Positions 14,893 through 22,782 of a DNA stretch of 23,887 nt are shown here, piece after piece. The stretch covers positions 9,711 to 33,597 of the forward strand of contig VBJX01000038.1 of NCBI GenBank assembly GCA_005879775.1, given 5' to 3'. Numbering within the stretch: position 1 is the stretch's first letter; each line of letters begins with the position of its first letter. Both the position numbers and the translations under genes were made by a program. The notes under the pieces are model-generated. The model had not been told where the DNA came from, did not search any database, and worked only from the letters and a program-made list of their open reading frames with translations. Source of the DNA: Chloroflexota bacterium (GTDB lineage: Bacteria > Chloroflexota > Limnocylindria > QHBO01).

Positions 14893-16104
14893 GTGCTGGG
14901 AGCGATCGAGCGGATCGGGGTGCTCGGCGCCGGCACCATGGGCGCCGGGATCGCCCAGGTCGCCGCGGAGGCCGGGATCCAGGTGGCTGTCCACGATCCG
15001 GTGGAGGGGGCGATGCAGCGAGCTCGCGGACGGATCGACGGCTTCCTGCGGCGAAAGGTCGAGAAGGGCCAGCTCGACCAGGCGGCCGCCACGGCAGCCG
15101 GCGAGCGAATCAGTGAGGCCGGCGCGCTCGAGGAGCTGGGGCACGCGGACCTGGTGATCGAGGCGATTCCGGAGGAGCTCGACCTCAAGCGCGACGCGTT
15201 CCGCCGCCTGGACGCCGTCGCACGGCCCACCACCATCCTGGCCACCAACACGAGCAGCCTGCCGGTGGCCCGGATCGCGTCGGCGACGTCGCGCCCGCAG
15301 CGCGTGGTGGGGATGCATTTCTTCAACCCTGTTCCGCTCATGGCGCTGGTCGAGGTGATCGCCGGGCCGCTCACCGATCCGGCGGTGGCGGATGCCGCCG
15401 TTTTCGCCGCGCGGCGCCTTGGCAAGACTCCCGTGCTGGCGGCGGACACGCCGGGGTTCATCGTGAACCGGGTCGGGCGGCCCTTCTACCTCGAGGCGCT
15501 GCGCATGCTCGGCGACGGCACGGCGGACGTCGAGCAGATCGACGCGGCCATGCGCGGCCTGGGATTCCGGATGGGCCCGTTCGAGCTGATCGACGCCATC
15601 GGCGCCGATATCAACCTCGCCGTCAGCGAGAGCGTCTTCGAGCGGTTCTTCTACGACCCGCGCTACCGGCCGCACCCGCTGCAGCGGACCCTGGTCGACG
15701 CGGGTCGCCTGGGTGCCAAGTCCGGGAGCGGCTTCTACGACTACGGAGCCGATGGCGCGCGCGGCGCGCCGTGGGCGGTGCTGGCCCGTCGTCCGCCGGG
15801 CCCCCGAGCCGCGCGCCTGGCCGATGAGCAGATCGGCGGACGGGTGCTGGCCACCATCGTCAACGAGGCTGCCTCGGCCGTCGCTGACGGGATCGCGGCC
15901 GCGGAGTCGATCGACACCGCCATGCGGCTGGGCGCCAACTACCCATCGGGACCGCTCGAGTGGGGAGAGCGGATCGGCCTGTCGCAGGTGGCGCGCCTCC
16001 TGGATGCCCTGCATGCAGAAGTGCCGGACGGGCGATACCGGGTGGTGCCGCTCCTCCGGGCGCTGGGCGCACGCGGCGGCTCGTTCTTTGCCGCCGGGGG
16101 ATGA
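14893..16104 (+). CDS. paaH: 3-hydroxyacyl-CoA dehydrogenase (PaaH-like)
   Basis: A 403-residue NAD-dependent enzyme oxidising 3-hydroxyacyl-CoA to 3-oxoacyl-CoA. The Rossmann motif GVLGAGTMGAGIAQ is at residues 9-22. The catalytic set matches the human enzyme in spacing: Ser121, His142 (MHFFNPVP), Glu154 and Asn192 (TPGFIVNR). A C-terminal dimerisation domain ends with GAKSGSGFYDYG, and a second copy of that domain follows (ATIVNEAASAV, LGANYPSGPLEWGE), as in PaaH and long bacterial HADs. GTG 14893 is the only sensible start between the upstream TGA and the Rossmann strand. The stop overlaps the HAD-phosphatase ATG (ATGA). Confidence 0.9.
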   Translation: MLGAIERIGVLGAGTMGAGIAQVAAEAGIQVAVHDPVEGAMQRARGRIDGFLRRKVEKGQLDQAAATAAGERISEAGALEELGHADLVIEAIPEELDLKRDAFRRLDAVARPTTILATNTSSLPVARIASATSRPQRVVGMHFFNPVPLMALVEVIAGPLTDPAVADAAVFAARRLGKTPVLAADTPGFIVNRVGRPFYLEALRMLGDGTADVEQIDAAMRGLGFRMGPFELIDAIGADINLAVSESVFERFFYDPRYRPHPLQRTLVDAGRLGAKSGSGFYDYGADGARGAPWAVLARRPPGPRAARLADEQIGGRVLATIVNEAASAVADGIAAAESIDTAMRLGANYPSGPLEWGERIGLSQVARLLDALHAEVPDGRYRVVPLLRALGARGGSFFAAGG

Positions 16105-16722
16105 GCGGTCCGCTGGTCGGTCGGTATCGGGCTGTCATCTTCGACATGGACGGACTGCTGCTGGACACCGAGGTCCTCTGGCACCGGGCCGAGGTCGAGC
16201 TCTTCAGGCGCCACGGCGCTGACTTCACCTTTGATGACAAGCTGGCGGTGATGGGGACCAGCTTCGCCTTCACGGCGCGCTACTTCGCGGAGCGGCTCGG
16301 CGGGACATTCGAGACGGGGGAGGCCCTGGTGCGAGAGATGGAGGAGATCATGCGCGCCGAGCTGCGGGGAGCTGGTCGAGCGCCTGCGCGGCCGAGCGAG
16401 GCTGGGGCTCGCCTCGAACTCGTCACGGCGCCTGGTCGATACCGCGCTGAGGACGGCCGGGCTGCTCGGCGCATTCGATGCCGTCGTCACCTCCGACGAC
16501 GTCGACCACGCCAAGCCGGCACCCGATCTCTACCTGCTTGCCTGTGAGCGGCTGGGGGTGGCGCCCGGCGAGGCGCTGGCGCTCGAGGACACGCAGTCAG
16601 GAATCGCGGCCGCCAAGGCGGCGGGGCTGACCTGCATCGCGGTCCCGCAGTTCGCCGAGACCGATGTCTCGGCCGCCGATCGGGTGATCGACTCGCTCGA
16701 GGAGCTGCTCGCCGAGGCGTAG
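16101..16722 (+). pseudogene. HAD-superfamily phosphatase (beta-PGM-like), frame-disrupted
   Basis: All HAD motifs are present but in two frames. Frame A from ATG 16101 gives FDMDGLLLDTE (motif I) and the cap region up to EEIMRAELR. Frame B, shifted by one base from about 16369 to the TAG at 16720-16722, gives ELVERLRGRARLGLASNSS (motif II), HAKPAPDLYLLA (motif III lysine) and LALEDTQSGIAAAKAAG (motif IV). At the junction the usual PxPG(A/V) stretch before the ELVERLRG-like helix is also missing, so a deletion of several codons plus a net frame change fits better than a single-base indel. GAGCTG occurs on both sides (16359 and 16369), a possible slippage point. Frame A alone would end at 16547. 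A sequencing error is possible. The start overlaps the dehydrogenase stop. Confidence 0.8.
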
Positions 16723-16734
16723 CGGGCAGAGGCG

Positions 16735-16740
16735 TAGACT
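16735..16740 (+). promoter_or_regulatory. Candidate -10 box of the DUF2277 gene
   Basis: TAGACT is followed by 6 bases and ATG 16747. It matches the leaderless-type spacing of other genes here; no -35 box is evident. Confidence 0.33.
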
Positions 16741-16746
16741 CCGGGC

Positions 16747-16968
16747 ATGTGTCGCAGCATCAAGACCCTCCGCATCCTGGACGTTCCCGCTCCCGACGAC
16801 GAGGTGCGCGCCGCCGCCCTGCAGTACGTGCGCAAGGTGAGCGGCTACCGCAAGCCCTCGCCGGCCAACGAGCACGCCTTCAACCACGCCGTCGAAGAGG
16901 TGGCCGCCGCCTCGCGACGCCTGCTGGACTCGGTGACCGCCACCCATCCTGCGCGCCGAACCGCCTGA
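16747..16968 (+). CDS. DUF2277 family protein
   Basis: A 73-residue protein starting MCRSIKTLR, then EVRAAALQYVRKVSGYRKPSPANEHAF and a helix with EEVAAASRRLL. This is the complete pattern of DUF2277, a small soluble family of unknown function found mostly in actinobacteria, Chloroflexota and proteobacteria. The conserved Cys2 and the basic RKVSGYRKPS segment are intact. It is convergent with the FAD oxidase gene, with 26 bases between stops; an 11-base direct repeat (CGGCGATCAGC at 16972-16982 and 16989-16999) lies there, without a clear terminator. Confidence 0.88.
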   Translation: MCRSIKTLRILDVPAPDDEVRAAALQYVRKVSGYRKPSPANEHAFNHAVEEVAAASRRLLDSVTATHPARRTA

Positions 16969-16994
16969 CGGCGGCGATCAGCCCGCGCCGGCGA

Positions 16995-18395
16995 TCAGCT
17001 CGCGGCGGAGGCCTCCCTGGGCCTGATGTTCTGGTTGCTGCGGAACGCGTTGTCAGGGTCGTAGCGCTGCTTGAGTGCCGCCAGCCGATCGTAGGCCTGG
17101 CCGTACGCGGCGCGAACTCGTTCCTCACCCTCGTTGCCCAGGAAGTTGACGTAGACGCCACCTGAGGAGTGCGGCGCCAGGGCGTCGAACGTGGCACGCG
17201 TCGTGGCGATCACATCGGCATCGTCTGCGGGATCCTCGGCAACCCCGTTGATGTTGATGGCGAATGCCGCGTCCCGTTCGGCATAGGCAGTCGCGTCGCT
17301 GGCCACCCGCGAGATGGCGCCTCCGAGCTGGAAGATGTTCGTGAACGACCACGGCGGGAGTGCCTGCCGGTCGTGCTCGAGCAGGACGTCGATCGCCGCG
17401 TCGCTCAGCTGGCTCATGAAGTGCGACTTCCAGTAATAGCCCAGGCCCGGCGGAACCGCCGAGTCGAACATCTGCTGGTGGGCGGAAAACGGCTTTGGCG
17501 CGACGGCGTCGAACTGGACGCTTCCAAACGTGTGGACGGGCGAGATCAGCTCAGCGCCATCGGCCAGGTTTCCGGCGTGGCAGACGGCAATTACCACAAC
17601 CCGGCGCCCATGGAGGCTGGCCGGGAAGATCGGCAGCGGCAAGACCGTCCGCAGGACGGCGATGGTGGTCATTACATCCGGCAGGCCCGCGGCCCAGTCG
17701 CGGTACTGGCGCAGCACACTGGCGGCCTCCTCAATTGGGAAGAGGAGGACGCCCGCGAGCACTTCCGGCCCGAGCCGCACGGGGGAGAAGACAAAGCGCG
17801 TGACGATCCCGAAGTTGCCCCCGCCACCGCGCAGGCCCCAGAGCAGGTCGGCGTGGGCCTCCTCCGAGACCGTCAGCAGCTCGCCATCGGCGGTCAGCAC
17901 ATCGGCGGCCACCAGGTGGTCGCAGGCGAGGCCCTCGCGTCGCATCAGCCAGCCGATGCCTCCACCCAGTGTCAGTCCGGCGACGCCGGTCGTGGTCTGG
18001 ATGCCCATCGGGACTGCCAGCCCGAGTGGCGCCGTGGCCCGATCCAGGTCGCCAAGCAGCGCTCCGGGCTCAACCTCCACCAGGCCCGCCTCCGGTTCGA
18101 CGCGCACGGATCGTCGCAGGGAGTGGTCGATCACCACCCCGCCATCGGCCACGGCGCTGCCCGAGACGTTGTGGCCACCGCCACGGATGGAGATCGGGAG
18201 GCCTCGCTGGCGAGCGAAGAGGAGCGCCAGCCGAGCGTCGTTGGCGCTGGTGCAGCGGGCGATGAGCGCCGGATGCCGATCGATCATCCTGTTCCAGACG
18301 TGGCGGCGCTCCTCGTAGCCAGCGTCGTCGGGGAGGAGCAGCTCGCCGGTGAGCTGCGACGCAAGCTCGCGCACGCCGGCTCGATCGAGGGTCAT
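16995..18395 (-). CDS. FAD-linked oxidase of the berberine-bridge family
   Basis: A 466-residue flavoprotein. The N-terminal half is a PCMH-type FAD-binding domain with SIRGGGHNVSG, where His75 should bind FAD covalently, then GGVVIDHSLRR and TTGVAGLTLGGGIGWLMR. The cysteine that gives a second covalent link in bicovalent oxidases is absent from this last segment. The C-terminus has the BBE motif YVNFLGNEGEERVRAAYG and LKQRYDPDNAFRSNQNI. Relatives oxidise sugars, alkaloids or aromatic alcohols with O2; the substrate here is unknown. ATG 18395 is used; GTG 18410 would add five residues and sits just after a TAGTGT box. It follows the ABC permease gene after 38 bases and may be the last gene of that operon. 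Confidence 0.9.
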   Translation of the reverse strand: MTLDRAGVRELASQLTGELLLPDDAGYEERRHVWNRMIDRHPALIARCTSANDARLALLFARQRGLPISIRGGGHNVSGSAVADGGVVIDHSLRRSVRVEPEAGLVEVEPGALLGDLDRATAPLGLAVPMGIQTTTGVAGLTLGGGIGWLMRREGLACDHLVAADVLTADGELLTVSEEAHADLLWGLRGGGGNFGIVTRFVFSPVRLGPEVLAGVLLFPIEEAASVLRQYRDWAAGLPDVMTTIAVLRTVLPLPIFPASLHGRRVVVIAVCHAGNLADGAELISPVHTFGSVQFDAVAPKPFSAHQQMFDSAVPPGLGYYWKSHFMSQLSDAAIDVLLEHDRQALPPWSFTNIFQLGGAISRVASDATAYAERDAAFAININGVAEDPADDADVIATTRATFDALAPHSSGGVYVNFLGNEGEERVRAAYGQAYDRLAALKQRYDPDNAFRSNQNIRPREASAAS

Positions 18396-18433
18396 CGGGG
18401 TCGTGCTCACCGGCACACTATGGCGCGCTCGTC

Positions 18434-19279
18434 TCAGTCGCGCGACCGGAGCCGGTTGGCGATGAGGGTCAGGATGATGGTGCCGATCATCAGCACCACG
18501 GCCATGGCGATCAGCACCGGCAGGCGCTGGGCGAACCGGAGCTGCCCATAGAGGAAGACGGGGAACGTGGGGTCGCCCCCGGCCAGGAAGTTGGCCAGCG
18601 CCACCTCGTCGAACGAGACGATGAAGCAGGTGAGCCAGGCCGACAGCAGCGACGGCCCGAGCAGGGGGATGATCACCCGCCGCAGCGTGACCGGATAGGT
18701 GGCGCCCAGGTCCATAGCTGCCTCCTCGAGCGCCGGATCGAGGCCGACCATGCGCGCCAGCAGGATCAGGGTTGCGTAGGGGAGTGCCACGACGCTGTGC
18801 CCCGCGGCAATGGTCAGCAGCGAGCGCGGGATCCCGAGCGCGGTGAAGAGCAGGAAGAGCGCCACGCCAAGCACCACGAAGGGCACCACCAGCGGCGCGC
18901 CGGCCAGGCCGAGCAGCAGGCGTCGACCGGTGAACCGGAAGCGGAGCACCGCCTGGCTGACGGCAAAGCCCAGGGCAGTGGCCGCGGTCGCGGCGGCAGT
19001 GGCGACCACCAGGCTGTTGCGCGCCGCGCCGAGCAAGGCCTGGTCGCCGACCATGGCCTGGTACCACGTCAGCGTGAAGCCCTTGAGCGGGAAGGTCAGC
19101 GTCGTCCCGTTGTTCAGGGAGAAGACGGCCAGCAGCACGATCGGCAGGTAGAGGAGCACCAGCATCACGGCGTAGGCAGCGCCCAGCGGGAGCCGGGTCT
19201 GGCCGACCCCACCACCACCGCCGCGCCTGGCGGGTGAACGCGCGACACCCGATGTCGCGGCAGCTGCGGACGCTGTCAC
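18434..19279 (-). CDS. potC: ABC transporter permease, PotC-like
   Basis: A 281-residue inner-membrane protein with about six helices and a binding-protein-dependent transport domain. The EAA loop that contacts the ATPase is EEAAMDLGATYPVTLRRVIIPLLGPSLL. The N-terminal region (LYLPIVLLAVFSLNNG, then LTWYQAM) is typical of PotC-class permeases for spermidine/putrescine and related cations. An extra Ala/Gly-rich stretch of about 30 residues precedes helix 1. The GTG start at 19279 overlaps the stop of the partner permease (GTGA). Confidence 0.9.
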   Translation of the reverse strand: MTASAAAATSGVARSPARRGGGGGVGQTRLPLGAAYAVMLVLLYLPIVLLAVFSLNNGTTLTFPLKGFTLTWYQAMVGDQALLGAARNSLVVATAAATAATALGFAVSQAVLRFRFTGRRLLLGLAGAPLVVPFVVLGVALFLLFTALGIPRSLLTIAAGHSVVALPYATLILLARMVGLDPALEEAAMDLGATYPVTLRRVIIPLLGPSLLSAWLTCFIVSFDEVALANFLAGGDPTFPVFLYGQLRFAQRLPVLIAMAVVLMIGTIILTLIANRLRSRD

Positions 19280-20136
19280 GCCACCACCCGACGCAGGTCG
19301 ACAATTCGGAGCGCCACCACCACGAGCAGCAGGGTCACCCCCAGCATGACCACCGCCAGGGCCGATCCGAGCGGCCAGTTGCCCGCCCGCGTGAAGAAGT
19401 CCTGGATCAGGTTGCCGTACATGATTCCCTTGGTGCCGCCCACGAGCACCGGCGTCACGTACTCACCGATGGTTGGAATGAAGACCATAACGAAGGTCGC
19501 CACCAGGCCCGGGAAGCTGAGGGGAACGGTGACGCGATAGAAACGGGTCCATGGGCCGGAGCCCAGGTCAGCCGCAGCCTCGAGGTGGCTGCGATCGATC
19601 CGTTGCAGCGCGGCGTAGATCGGCAGGGCGGCAAACGGGATCCAGACATAGATCAGGGTGATGATCACCGCCGCCTGCGAGTAGAGGAGCAGTCCGATCG
19701 GCTCTCGGATGAGCCCGATCCAGATGAGGAACGAGTTGATCGCGCCGTTGCTCCCTAGGAGCAGCTTCCAGGCCATGACCCGCAGGAGAAAGCTGGTCGC
19801 CGAGGGGACCAGCAGCAGGACGAGGAAGATCGGGGCGCGGGCGCGCGCCCGAAAGGCAAGGAAGTAGGCGATCGGGAAGGCGAGCACCGTGGCGACCGCA
19901 GCGATCACAAACGCCATCCCGATCGATATGCCGAGCAGCCTGAGCCAGGAGGGCGAGTCGACGACCTTCTTGTACTGCAGCAGGGAGAGGTCCCAGCCGG
20001 TGACGAAGCTGATCGGGCCGACATGCGGCCTGAAGCTGATGGCGATCGCCATCAGCAGCGGCAGGATGAAGAGCAGAGTCAGCCAGACGAACGGCGGGGC
20101 GGCAAGGAACCGCAGGCTCCCTCGCCGCCCGAGCAT
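19276..20136 (-). CDS. potB: ABC transporter permease, PotB-like
   Basis: A 286-residue permease with about six helices. The N-terminal helix (PPFVWLTLLFILPLLMAIAISF) and the EAA loop EAAADLGSGPWTRFYRVTVPLSFPG match PotB-type subunits, as does IPTIGEYVTPVLVGGTKGIMYGNLIQ. It forms the membrane channel with the PotC-like partner. ATG 20136 lies 18 bases after the binding-protein stop. Substrate assignment to polyamines rests on family likeness and on the neighbouring amine oxidase gene. Confidence 0.9.
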   Translation of the reverse strand: MLGRRGSLRFLAAPPFVWLTLLFILPLLMAIAISFRPHVGPISFVTGWDLSLLQYKKVVDSPSWLRLLGISIGMAFVIAAVATVLAFPIAYFLAFRARARAPIFLVLLLVPSATSFLLRVMAWKLLLGSNGAINSFLIWIGLIREPIGLLLYSQAAVIITLIYVWIPFAALPIYAALQRIDRSHLEAAADLGSGPWTRFYRVTVPLSFPGLVATFVMVFIPTIGEYVTPVLVGGTKGIMYGNLIQDFFTRAGNWPLGSALAVVMLGVTLLLVVVALRIVDLRRVVA

Positions 20137-20154
20137 CGGACTAGCCGGCCGGCC

Positions 20155-21213
20155 CTATTCGGACTTGACGCGCGACCACATCTCGGTCCACGCGTCGCGC
20201 TGGGCCGCCGTGACCGGTGGCGTGAAGTTGGTGTGCTCCAGGATCGACGGGTCGTCCAGGCTGAAGGCCTTGATCAACACCGGATCATCCACGGCGGCCA
20301 TCACGTCCTGGTTGGCGCAGCCGTAGTAGAACTGGGTGACGGCGTTGCTGCAGCTCAGGGTCGCAAGCTTGTCGTCGAGGAACTTGAGCGCCAGGTCGTA
20401 GTTGGCGGTCTTGCTGCTGATGCCGTACAGGCCGACCCAGGAGTTGCGACCCTCCTTGGGATTGGCGTAGGCGACCGGCTGGCTTCCGTCGTACAGGACG
20501 GTGGCGTAGCACCCCTGCCAGTCATAGGCAACCCAGATGTCGCCGCTCTCCACCTCGGGGCAGAGGTCGTCGTACTCGCCGGTCCAGTAGTGCAGGTTCA
20601 GGGGCTTCTGCGCCTTCCATTCGGCCTCGATCTGGGCCAGCTGGTCATCGGTGATCTTCGTCTCGTCCCAGCCGTGGATGTAGGCCGACACGGTCACCGC
20701 CGCTGGTCCGTCGTCCCACATCGAGATGTGGCCGGCGTACTTCGGATCGAGCAGGGCGTCCCAGCTGGTGATCTCACCCTGCACCTTGTCGGTGTTGTAG
20801 AGGATCGAGGTGAAGCCCCAGTCCCAGGGCAGGTAGTACTGCTTTCCGTTCACCTGTCCGAGCTTCTTGAAGCTGTCGGGCACCTTGTCCCAGTTGGTCA
20901 GCTTGCTGGTATCGATCTCCTTGACCATCCCCTCGTCGACGTAGAACTGCTGCCAGCCGGTGTAGAAGTGGAAGATGTCGGCCTGGCTCCCGCCCTCCAT
21001 CTTGGCCAGGATGTCCGCGTCGGAGATCCCGAACTCGAAGCTGACCGCCGTGTCAGGGCTGGCGGTCTTGAAGTCGGTCCAGAAGTCCGGCTTTTCATAG
21101 CCGCTCCACTCCAGGACGAGCAGCTTGTTGGGTGCCGCGCAGGCGGCAAGCACGATCGCCGATGCGGCGAGCAGCGCCAGACAGCGGCGAGCAGTGCGGA
21201 ATTGGGCGGGCAA
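20155..21213 (-). CDS. potD: Polyamine-type ABC transporter substrate-binding lipoprotein (PotD-like)
   Basis: A 352-residue lipoprotein. The signal peptide ends in the lipobox VLAAC at Cys25. The mature protein begins KLLVLEWSGYEKPDFWTDFK and continues with FHFYTGWQQFYVDEGMVKEID, YYLPWDWGFTSILYN and ISMWDDGPAA, the two-lobe pattern of PotD/spermidine-putrescine binding proteins. TTG 21213 is chosen: GGAGAGGAG (21221-21229) lies 7 bases upstream, and a TTGACC-17-TAGGAT promoter precedes it. A TTG at 21273 is the -35 element itself, so it is not the start. The mature protein has several Cys (DLCPEVES, CSNAV, YYGCANQ) that may form disulfides. Confidence 0.9.
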   Translation of the reverse strand: MPAQFRTARRCLALLAASAIVLAACAAPNKLLVLEWSGYEKPDFWTDFKTASPDTAVSFEFGISDADILAKMEGGSQADIFHFYTGWQQFYVDEGMVKEIDTSKLTNWDKVPDSFKKLGQVNGKQYYLPWDWGFTSILYNTDKVQGEITSWDALLDPKYAGHISMWDDGPAAVTVSAYIHGWDETKITDDQLAQIEAEWKAQKPLNLHYWTGEYDDLCPEVESGDIWVAYDWQGCYATVLYDGSQPVAYANPKEGRNSWVGLYGISSKTANYDLALKFLDDKLATLSCSNAVTQFYYGCANQDVMAAVDDPVLIKAFSLDDPSILEHTNFTPPVTAAQRDAWTEMWSRVKSE

Positions 21214-21244
21214 GGGGGCTCTCCTCTCCGAAATGGACTGCGCG

Positions 21245-21273
21245 ATCCTACGCCGGGCCCCATGGGCGGTCAA
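21245..21273 (-). promoter_or_regulatory. Promoter of the potD-potB-potC operon
   Basis: TTGACC (21268-21273), an exact 17-base spacer and TAGGAT (21245-21250) lie immediately after the stop of the amine oxidase gene. Transcription should begin near 21238, leaving a leader of about 25 bases with a strong ribosome site. Confidence 0.7.
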
Positions 21274-21283
21274 CGGATTTTCG

Positions 21284-22720
21284 TCAATGCCTGAACCGAT
21301 ACCCCAGGAGACCCGGCAGGCCGGCCACGAGCTGGGTCAGCGTGCCGGGTTCCCGCCCGGCATCGAGCGCATCGTCCAGCCGGATGAGGGCCTCCCGGAT
21401 GGCCCGCGCCCCCAGGTAGCGGAACGGCTCCGGCGGCAGGAAGCGCTGGCGGCGGCCGATGAGCGCCGTCGCGGCGAGCGGGTCCTCCACCCTGGCAACC
21501 ATGGCAGCCAGGGTCCGCCCTGCCAGGCGCGCTGGTCCCACCCCATTGCCGGCGAAGCCGTGGGCATAGTGGACCCTGCCGCCCTCTCGTGAGCCGATCT
21601 CCGGGAAGCGGTCGGCGGTGATGTCGATCGGGCCGCCCCAGGCATCGTCGAAGCGCACGTCGGCGAGCATCGGGAGCAGGTGGCGGAAGTTGGCGACGAC
21701 CCGATCGATGGCGCCCCGGTCGGAGGTGAAGACCGGCCCGATGCGCCCGTCGTACCCCGCCGAGCCCACCCCGGCGCCGAAGGCGATCCGGCCGTCTGGG
21801 GTGGTCCGGAAGTAGCTGATCGTGAAGCGCGAGTCCGCGAGGGCCTCGCCGCCCTTCCAGCCGAGCTCCCGCAGGCGGTCGGGGATCTGCTCGGTGATCA
21901 CCATGTAGCTGCCCCAGGCGAGCATGCGGGTCCGGAAGCCCGGCCAGCCCGTGGCCCAGGCGTTGGCCGCCAGGACCAGCTGGTCGGCCACCACGAAGCC
22001 CGATGGCGTCGTGAGCTGGATCGGCCTGCCGTGGTCGACGAACCGCACAGCAGTTCCCTCGTGGATCCGGACCCCGCGCTCGAGGAGCACGCGACGCAGC
22101 CCGCGAGCCAGGCGCGCCGGCTGGATGGTCGCGGCGCTCGGCATGAGGAGGCCCTCGCGGAAGGCGGGGGAGGCGCAGGTGAGCTGCACGGCAGCGGGCT
22201 CCACGTGCCGGAGCTGTCCGGGCGCGCCGAGCCGCGCCAGTTCATCGGGCAGGCCCTCCCAGTCGTAATGGGTCGCCGGGAAAGCGTTGACCCGCAGGTA
22301 GCCGCTCGGCGTGAACCAGGCATCCACGCCGTTCTGGTCGCACCAGGCGCCGGTTCCCTCCACCACCTCATCGGCGGCTCTGGCCAGCTGCAGCCCGGCC
22401 TCCCGCCCGTAGCGCTCGACGAGGTACGGGAGCTGCTCCCACCAGCCGTGCAGGAAGCCCCCGTTGCGGCCGCTCGGCCCGCCGCCACAGATATCGGCCT
22501 CGACGATGGCGACCTTGATGCCCGGGGCCATCTCGGTCAGGAACCAGGCGGTCCACATGCCCGTGTAGCCGCCGCCGATGATCGCCACGTCCACGCTGAG
22601 CTCCCCGCTGAGCGGAGGGGCCGGGATCGGTGCCGTTTCGGCGGCCAGCGCCTCCCGCAGCCACCAGGCGCGGCGCAGCCCGGGGATCGGCAGGGCCGAG
22701 GGGTAGGGCGGGGCGGTCAC
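21284..22720 (-). CDS. FAD-dependent amine/amino-acid oxidase (DAO family, PuuB-like)
   Basis: A 478-residue flavoenzyme. The dinucleotide-binding motif VAIIGGGYTGMWTAWFL lies at residues 45-61, preceded by a 44-residue extension (LRRAWWLREAL), as in gamma-glutamylputrescine oxidase and related enzymes. Also present are GGPSGRNGGFLHGWW, the AANAWATG motif and a C-terminal DRFPEIG...HYAHGFAGNGVGPARLAGR FAD-contact region. It should oxidise an amine or amino-acid C-N bond with O2, releasing ammonia or an amine and H2O2. Its place directly upstream of a polyamine-type importer makes a polyamine or gamma-glutamyl-polyamine substrate plausible. GTG 22720 starts 9 bases after a TAGGAT box. Confidence 0.88.
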   Translation of the reverse strand: MTAPPYPSALPIPGLRRAWWLREALAAETAPIPAPPLSGELSVDVAIIGGGYTGMWTAWFLTEMAPGIKVAIVEADICGGGPSGRNGGFLHGWWEQLPYLVERYGREAGLQLARAADEVVEGTGAWCDQNGVDAWFTPSGYLRVNAFPATHYDWEGLPDELARLGAPGQLRHVEPAAVQLTCASPAFREGLLMPSAATIQPARLARGLRRVLLERGVRIHEGTAVRFVDHGRPIQLTTPSGFVVADQLVLAANAWATGWPGFRTRMLAWGSYMVITEQIPDRLRELGWKGGEALADSRFTISYFRTTPDGRIAFGAGVGSAGYDGRIGPVFTSDRGAIDRVVANFRHLLPMLADVRFDDAWGGPIDITADRFPEIGSREGGRVHYAHGFAGNGVGPARLAGRTLAAMVARVEDPLAATALIGRRQRFLPPEPFRYLGARAIREALIRLDDALDAGREPGTLTQLVAGLPGLLGYRFRH

Positions 22721-22735
22721 GATCGGCCGATCCTA
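22721..22735 (-). promoter_or_regulatory. -10 box and palindrome at the amine oxidase start
   Basis: TAGGAT (22730-22735, minus strand) lies 9 bases before GTG 22720. The bases between box and start form a perfect 12-base palindrome, GATCGGCCGATC (22721-22732), which shares three bases with the box and could be an operator. No good -35 box is seen. Confidence 0.45.
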
Positions 22736-22767
22736 GCGTGGCGCGGCCTGCCCGCGGCACCCGGTGC

Positions 22768-22773
22768 TAGCAT
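22768..22773 (+). promoter_or_regulatory. Candidate -10 box of the thiolase gene
   Basis: TAGCAT is followed by 9 bases and ATG 22783, again without a Shine-Dalgarno site. It is back to back with the amine oxidase promoter in a 62-base gap. Confidence 0.38.
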
Positions 22774-22782
22774 CGGTCCCTC

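Noticed and set aside
16359..16375. Programmed +1 frameshift in the HAD gene
   Set aside because: No slippery codon or stop signal at the junction, and conserved residues are missing there, which points to a deletion or an error.
16961..16999. Short inverted repeat (CCGCC/GGCGG) and 11-base direct repeat between convergent genes, considered as a terminator
   Set aside because: The stem is only five base pairs and no T-run follows; chance pairing is expected in such GC-rich sequence.
17169..18551. Long plus-strand frame (460 codons) antisense to the FAD oxidase
   Set aside because: The opposite strand encodes a complete oxidase with all motifs; this frame has no recognisable domain or promoter.
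16995..19304. 769-codon minus-strand frame that would fuse the oxidase with upstream sequence
   Set aside because: The extra N-terminal part is an out-of-frame reading of the PotC-like permease gene; oxidase homology starts at about 18395.
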